Positions 58,149-64,000 of a DNA stretch of 64,000 bases are shown one piece after another (positions within the stretch are counted from its first letter, which is position 1; each line of letters begins with the position of its first letter). Made by a program: the position numbers and the translations under genes. Location of the stretch: assembly GCF_000264905.1 (NCBI RefSeq), contig NW_006763140.1, positions 1,188,702 to 1,252,701 of the forward strand. The letters are read 5' to 3'. The notes beneath the pieces are model-generated. The model was not told where the DNA came from. It saw only the letters and a program-made list of their open reading frames with translations, and did no database searches. The DNA comes from Stereum hirsutum FP-91666 SS1 (taxonomy: Eukaryota; Basidiomycota; Agaricomycetes; Russulales; Stereaceae).

Positions 58149-61100
58149 ATGTCGAACCTTACCGACGTACTCACAAACTCACAACAGCGGACGCTGGCGC
58201 CCGCGGCCGTGGCCTCTCAGGTCGGAATTATGTCTGCCGTATCGGTGAGTGCACTTCGATTGCATGGGCCATCCTTACTACGTCAGGAGACTGTTCAGTC
58301 TTTTCGGATATGGATACCAGTCGACAGTCACTCTCGATCGTTGCTTAATTTTTTGAGCTGCTTGAGAACGTTGTCAACGTGGCCAGCGTCTGTTGTCCTG
58401 GAGCGGCGTATGAATTCCGCATGGTATTGATGATGCGCTGCTTTATGTTCAGCTCGGCACTATCATTGCCTTCAATATCTTACGCCCAAACAACAAGGTC
58501 CGTTCAGCCAACCTCTTACCCTAGGAGTAATATTCATTTCACGATACCACAGATCATCTATGAACCCAAAGTCAAGTACCATGTCGGCGACAAGGAACCC
58601 CCACGAATGTCCGACTCCATTTTCGGTTGGATCCCTCCTGTAGTACGGACAAAGGAACCAGAACTTGTCGACAAAATCGGTCTTGATGCCGCCACATTCC
58701 TTCGTTTTCTCCGGATGATGCGATACATGTTCTCGTTAATCGCCATCGCAGTCTGTGCTGTCATCCTTCCTGTCAACATCGTCTATAACCTCAAGAACGT
58801 GGCTGCGGACGACAGGGATGCTCTCTCCATGATGACCATTCGGGACGTCGGCGGAAACTTCCTCTTCGTGCATGTTGGAATGGTTTACATCATAACACTG
58901 ATCGTCTGCGGAGGGATCTGGTATAATTGGCGAGAGATGGTCCGACTCCGGCGACAGTGGTATCGATCACCGGAGTACGTGCAGTCGTTCTACGCACGGA
59001 CGTTGGCTATCACCAAAGTGCCGAAAAAGTTACAGTCAGACGAGGGCATTCGAGCTATCTTCGAGAGTGTACAGGTTCCTTACCCAACCACCTCCGTCCA
59101 TATCGGACGTCGCGTCGGACGTCTACCGGAGCTGATCGAATTCCACAATCAGACTGTTCGTGAACTCGAGCAGATTCTGGTTAGGTATCTGAAGGGTGGG
59201 AAACTGGCGAAGGAGCGGCCTATGATTCGGCATGGCGGCTTCATGGGAATGGGCGGTCGCAAGGAGGACGCCATCGACTATTATACGTGGGTCGCTGTTT
59301 TCCGCTCAAGATGATGCTCTCGTAGCTCACGAACGCATAGTGCAAAGCTTCAACGAACGGAACGGGCTGTCGAGGAAGCCCGTGCCCAAATTGAGAACCG
59401 CAAGCCGGAGAACTACGGCTTCGCATCGATGGCTGCTGTTCCCTATGCCCATATCGTTGCTCAAATGCTGGAGAAGAAACACCCAAAAGGCACCTACATC
59501 GAGTTGGCACCTAATCCCAAGGACATAGTCAGTATAGACCCTTACTATCCGTCTTTTCGGTAGACTCATAGAAGTACCACAGATATGGGATAACTTGAAT
59601 AAATCTCCCTCCGAAATCGTCAGGAAACAGACAATGGGTTGGATCTGGCTGTGCCTCGTCTGCTTCATTAACACAGTGCCTCTGTTCATCATCTCTCTTT
59701 TGGCCAACTTGTCTTCTCTTACGGCCTACGTCACCTTCCTCGACGAGTGGCAGACCGCCTCGCCCAAGTCTTTCAACGTCATCTCTGGTGTCTTGCCATC
59801 CGTCGTTTCTGCCCTCTTTGGGTTCGTCTTGCCGATCATCATGAGGCGGCTGTCGAAGTACATGGGTGTCTCAACGAGTTCGAGGCTGGATCGAGCGGTG
59901 CTGGCGAGATACTTTGCGTTCTTGATCATCTCTCAGTTGATGGTCTTCACGCTTATCGGAGTCATATTCAGTACGTCATAGCACTGGTATCTTTTTCTGG
60001 TGTACACTTTTCCTGATATGCGTTGCCGCGCTGCGTATAGACTCCGTCAAGCAGATCGTGGTGCAGATCGGCAAGCACAAGAGTTTCCAGGACATTATTA
60101 ATAATCTCGACAGTACGCTCTCATGCAGCATTTTTCTCGCCGCCTACGCAATGCTAACGCGCCCCCGTCAGCGTTACCGGCCACAATCAACTCGACCTAC
60201 ATCGATCAGTCGTCGTACTGGCTCACCTTCTTCCCGTGCGCTCTCCCTCACGCTCAACTGTATCATTGTATTGATAGGTTTTACTTCCTGCACCTGTCCA
60301 TAGTCTGCGTGGTCTCTTGGCTGTGTTCGATCTTGCTCAAATCCTCAACCTTGTTTGGATCTCATTCAAGACCCAGTACGTTTATGCACTGATCAAGTTG
60401 TACACCACGAACTGACCATCGTACAGTGTTTTTGGTCGTACACCTCGTGATATCCGGGAATGGACTAAACCGCCAAACTTCCGATACTCTATCTACTAGT
60501 AAGTTGCCCTTTACCCTCCTCTTGAACGCGCGTCTTACTCTCGTGTGTCATCAGCTCCAACATTGTGAGCTCCTTCCTTGCTTGTGCTATATACGCCTTA
60601 TTGACGGCCCTTGCCATACAAAGTTGTTCATGGGCGCCATCGGTCTGGTCTTTGCACCGCTCGCACCGCTCGTCCCCGTGGCTTGTGCGGTCGTCATGTG
60701 GATTAGCTCCTGGGTATACAAATACCAGCTTATGTTCGTCTTCGTCTCCAAAGTCGAGACTGGTGGCGTAAGTAGTTATCTTTTTCTGGGCCTTGCGATT
60801 CGTACATGTCTGGCTTACTCTGCATGATTCGATCGTAGCGGATGTGGAATGCTGTAGTCAATCGTATGCTCGTATCGCTCATGCTGATGCACGCTCTGAT
60901 GGTCTTGAGTAAGTGTTCGCCATATTCTCATCTTCCCCTTGGTTTGAATGCTCAATATTGTCGCGTATTACCAGCTATCGGCCTCCAGTACGGTTGGAGA
61001 TCTTTCGCATGGATCGCGACGATCCCTCCGTTCGCCATCGTCCTACTGTTCAAAATCTACATCGACCGCGTCTTCGTCAAGCGTTTCCGGTACTACGTCC

Positions 61101-62016
61101 CTACCGAACAAGAACTTCTCGAAGCCAAGGTCCATTCCGCACGCGCCGATAGCAAGGGCAACCGTTTGGAGAAGAGGTTCGGTCACCCTGCGTTGCACGC
61201 TGACCTCTTCACGCCGATGTTGCATGCGAAGTTGATGCCGCTGTTGGCTGAGGTGTATAAGGGCAGGCTGAATAACAAGACGACGAAGTTGGACGAGTAT
61301 GGTGGACAGGCTATGGATGCCCAGGTTCTTCCTGGTGGTCTCACTATTGCCGCTATCAACCAGGTTCGTTCTTTATCCACACTCGTTCCACTACATTTGC
61401 ATGGATCGGAGGAGATTAATGTGCTTGCCGATTATAGCACGACTTGGAGTACGATCCCGCTCAATACCAACGCGACCGTGGAGAACTGGATTGGGACGCT
61501 CGTTCAGGTGTCACCGCGTTCTCGGATGGGGCCTCCCTCTACCCTGCGAAATCAGTCCACGGCTTCTACGCCAACGAACGCTCGGCCTCACCCGCTCCTT
61601 CCCTTCCTCGTGTACCAGGATACAATCAGTACATGCAACATGGGCCGATGGGGTCTGCGTCGGAGATCGAGCTCGCGCGACTTGACGATCAACAGCCTCT
61701 CCTACCGAGAGCTCCTGGGCTGGGTTATCCTGCGAACAGTACTTCGAGTCTCCCCGCGTATCAGTACGAGCCACAACAACAGTACCCGCCACAACAGTAT
61801 TTGCCACAGCAGCAGCAACAACCTCCGCAGCGATATCTGTCACCGTCACCGCAGATGGGATATCCACCGCAGGCCGCACCGATGTATGGGAATAGGGAGG
61901 CACCGACACATAGACCTAATCCGCAGAGACAGGGAACGTTTTCGACGCTGACGTCGGACGTGCCGGAGTCGGAATCCTCGAATTTCGCAGGTAGAGGAGC
62001 GTATGGACGACAATAA
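58149..62016 (+). CDS. CSC1/OSCA/TMEM63 (DUF221) family membrane protein, putative calcium-permeable channel
   Basis: Many-exon gene. It begins MSNLTDVLTNSQQRTLAPAA with an extracellular tail and a first helix. The first cytosolic part has IIYEPKVKYHVGDKEPPRMS, IFGWIPPVVRTKEPELVDKI, GLDAATFLRFLRMM, then helices (FSLIAIAVCAVILPVNIVYN and VHVGMVYIITLIVCGGIWYN). The PHM7-type cytosolic domain has YARTLAITKVPKKLQSDEG and RVGRLPELIEFHNQTVRELE. The RSN1-type channel region follows: KQTMGWIWLCLVCFINTVPL, SGVLPSVVSALFGFVLPIIM, STYIDQSSYWLTFFP, FGRTPRDIREWTKPPNFRYS, APLAPLVPVACAVVMWISSW and VNRMLVSLMLMHALMV. A disordered Gln/Pro-rich tail (QQQYPPQQYLPQQQQQPPQR) ends at 62016. Family members are osmo- or mechanosensitive channels; channel activity here is inferred. 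Some exon edges are uncertain. Confidence 0.92.
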
Positions 62017-62217
62017 TAAGGTCTATCCGAGTCGTGGATGAGTTGCGACCCGTTCGCTGTGTTTGTGTCCGTCTCTTTTTGTATTGCTTATCTTCCTGCA
62101 CTGGCTCTTGTTCTTGTTTTCCCTCATCTCTGGTGCTTTGCATTACCGCTACCTTATCGTTTCATTCATTCATGCACATGTTTGGACTCCCTCATTATCC
62201 TGCACCCTTCACTTACT

Positions 62218-62332
62218 CCTCCTTGCTCACTCACTCTCACTCACTCCCTCTCACTCACTCCCTCTCACTCACTCCCTCTCACTTCCTCTCTCCCACTCAC
62301 TCCCTCTCACTTCCTCTCTCCCACTCACTCGC
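62218..62332. repeat. CT-rich tandem simple repeat (CACTCACTCCCTCT-type)
   Basis: Repeats of a CTCACTCACTCCCT-like unit of about 16 bp, then two copies of a roughly 30-bp higher-order unit CACTTCCTCTCTCCCACTCA. It lies about 200 bp after the CSC1-like stop codon, probably in its 3' UTR or flank. It produces spurious Ser/Leu/His-rich frames. Confidence 0.85.
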
Positions 62333-64000
62333 TACCTTCCCTGCCACTGCCGCCACCGCCACACCACCATCAACCTCTCTCTATCAACCCCCTACACGTA
62401 TACCTAGAAGCTCGGGGGCGGGATGCAAAAGGCCCGCGCGCCCACTGTTGTCGACGCTGTTGTTGTGATATGGAACCGCTTTGGACATTGGATTCTGGAC
62501 TTGCCTGGCTACTCCCCATTGTTGAGTATATAATGCGTAGTTGAAATTTTTGGGGTCTTCTCTTCAGCGGATTCTTTCGATTTACACACTTGAAGTATAC
62601 TATAGGGGTCTCAATGGGATGAGGTTCGATCGTTTGCTGTAATTCTTGGGTTCGGAACAGAGGGTTGGGTTTTTGGTTCGTTTGTCGCGTTGGTGGGCTA
62701 TCGGTATTGGGTGGGGTTCGAAAAGGACACTGGACTACGTTTCTTGAATCTCGGTTTTAGCTGAAATGATATCTGGATCGTTCTTGCTCGTCGCTCTCTC
62801 ATCCCATTTTACTGCATTACTTGCCAACATGCCCTTGCTCACTTGCTCGTTTAATTTAGGTTCGGATCCCTTTACTGTCGCATATGACTCAATTATATTA
62901 TCCTCACATACGACTCTCCCGAGAATTGTTGGCGACGAGACAAGCAGTGTGTAGGCTAGGGATTAACGGAGAATGGTGTGTGAGACTCTGGTAAGTCCTT
63001 CCATTGCGCCCAGCCCGTACTACCCCCTGTTGTCGCCACCTCATGTTATACACCGTGTGGAGCACAGCGCAATAACGACTACTCCGCTGCGTGAGGGTCA
63101 AAGCTCAATGACGACTTGAGCGTTCAACTGCGCTGTATGTGACATTTGATAGGCATGAACAGCAATCCGTGGCCTTAGCTTTGTGGCCCCTTGCTTGCTT
63201 TGACCGAATTCTTTATCAGTTGGCGCATGCGGCCTGGTTTCGCTTTGACTTGCTTCGCTTTGCCCTTGATAGACTAACGTATAAAAGGCCTGGATGTGTG
63301 AGCGTTCAACTTCATTCCCCGAACCCCCCTCCCTCCTCCTCCTCCTCTTCCTCCTCTCTGCATTGTCTCCTCTGTCTCAACCGTCTCAGTCTCCGCAATG
63401 CGCAGGCGACGCCGGGCCACAGTACACACCCCCGCCACAGCTGGTACGAACAACAGAAAAGTCGAGCTCTCATAATTTGCCGACGATCTGAATCCGATCC
63501 CGGCCGTACCCGCCTTCGTCAAGTCGTTCATCTCGATGGCTTAGTCAGGATCCCCCTAGAAACCCTCCTGAATTTGAATTTAGAAGCGCTTCTACACGTT
63601 TTCCGCACGTGTAGAATGGAGCCTGGGCGGACTGCGGACCAATCATCCGACTATCGAACGGTTGTTGTTCACCTTTCTAGGACGTCCCATTGTCCCCTCG
63701 CACTGTATCCTGGGTTCCTCGCGCGGATCCCGTCCGTCTTATCCGATGCGCTGCCTCCAGTGAGGATAGGGCATTTTGATTTCCCTTTTCCTTTTTCTAT
63801 TTGGTTGCGCGGTTGAAGAAAGCACAGCGCGATACTGACCGACTGAGCCTGGTGGACGCGTCCCTTTCATTGGTGCAGAAGACGTAAATTTCGATATCTG
63901 ACTCCACCCACATCGCTCACATTCTGTGATATTCTATAAAAGAAGGCGAGCTCTAGCCGACGCGATATGGGCGTACGAGATTTCTCACACGGGTTCCCTC
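62333..64000. other. Right-end stretch without a convincing gene
   Basis: A TATA-like TATAAAAG at 63280-63287 and a CT-rich leader precede an ATG at 63398 whose frame (MRRRRRATVHTPATAGTNNR) stops after 25 codons. A second frame reads RIPLETLLNLNLEALLHVFR, faintly F-box-like, but I could not splice it to the ATG. A gene may start here and continue past the window. Confidence 0.35.

Noticed and set aside
62038..62544. Ser/Leu/His-rich open frames after the CSC1-like gene
   Set aside because: They read through the CT-rich simple repeat in three frames at once.
63139..63816. 225-codon open frame with a weak F-box-like segment near the right end
   Set aside because: The resemblance is slight, the frame starts within promoter-like CT-rich DNA, and it cannot be joined to the ATG behind the TATA box.

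Overview
The window is nuclear DNA from a filamentous basidiomycete, most likely a mushroom-forming Agaricomycete. The evidence is about 50% GC, genes broken by many introns of roughly 45-70 bp with GT..AG ends, a dense mix of conserved eukaryotic housekeeping genes with fungal secreted and membrane proteins, and a tandem family of protein-kinase-like genes of the type expanded in mushroom genomes. Multi-exon genes are given as start-to-stop spans; exon edges are quoted where I could check the reading phase.

Layout. 1-5.2 kb: an open frame running off the left edge, a decayed 32-bp minisatellite, then on the minus strand ERCC1/Rad10 (DNA repair) and OMA1 (mitochondrial protease). 5.6-12.8 kb: minus-strand WDR48/UAF1-like WD40 protein and the ferredoxin (adrenodoxin) reductase Arh1, separated by a 265-bp MITE with TA target duplication. 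12.8-27.2 kb: the accessory part. It holds an inverted-repeat element with a perfect 42-bp palindrome, five copies of one kinase-like gene (A minus; B, C, D, E plus), the small complex I 9.5 kDa subunit gene between A and B, and an unrecognised 246-aa helical protein between B and C. Exon lengths 288/38/322/252 are identical in B, C and E; copies A and D are broken and are called pseudogenes.

27.7-41.1 kb: flavocytochrome b2-type L-lactate dehydrogenase, a GPI-type secreted cupredoxin, a multi-pass membrane protein whose third exon does not read through cleanly, an unknown low-complexity protein, and a small Ser-rich secreted protein. 43.1-53.0 kb: divergent TIM22 and an APH-fold phosphotransferase, a large disordered protein with repeated DGGY motifs, exosome subunit Rrp42, and a GH5 glycoside hydrolase. 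53.4-64 kb: a single-pass cell-surface-type protein, a nearly empty 3.1-kb stretch, a CSC1/OSCA (DUF221) channel-like protein, a CT-rich simple repeat, and a last 2 kb without a convincing gene.

Most genes are independent housekeeping units. Several serve mitochondria (OMA1, Arh1, complex I 9.5 kDa, TIM22, lactate dehydrogenase), but this is not an operon-like arrangement. The only clear locus-level structure is the kinase array, which has grown by tandem duplication including flanking DNA and is partly decaying.
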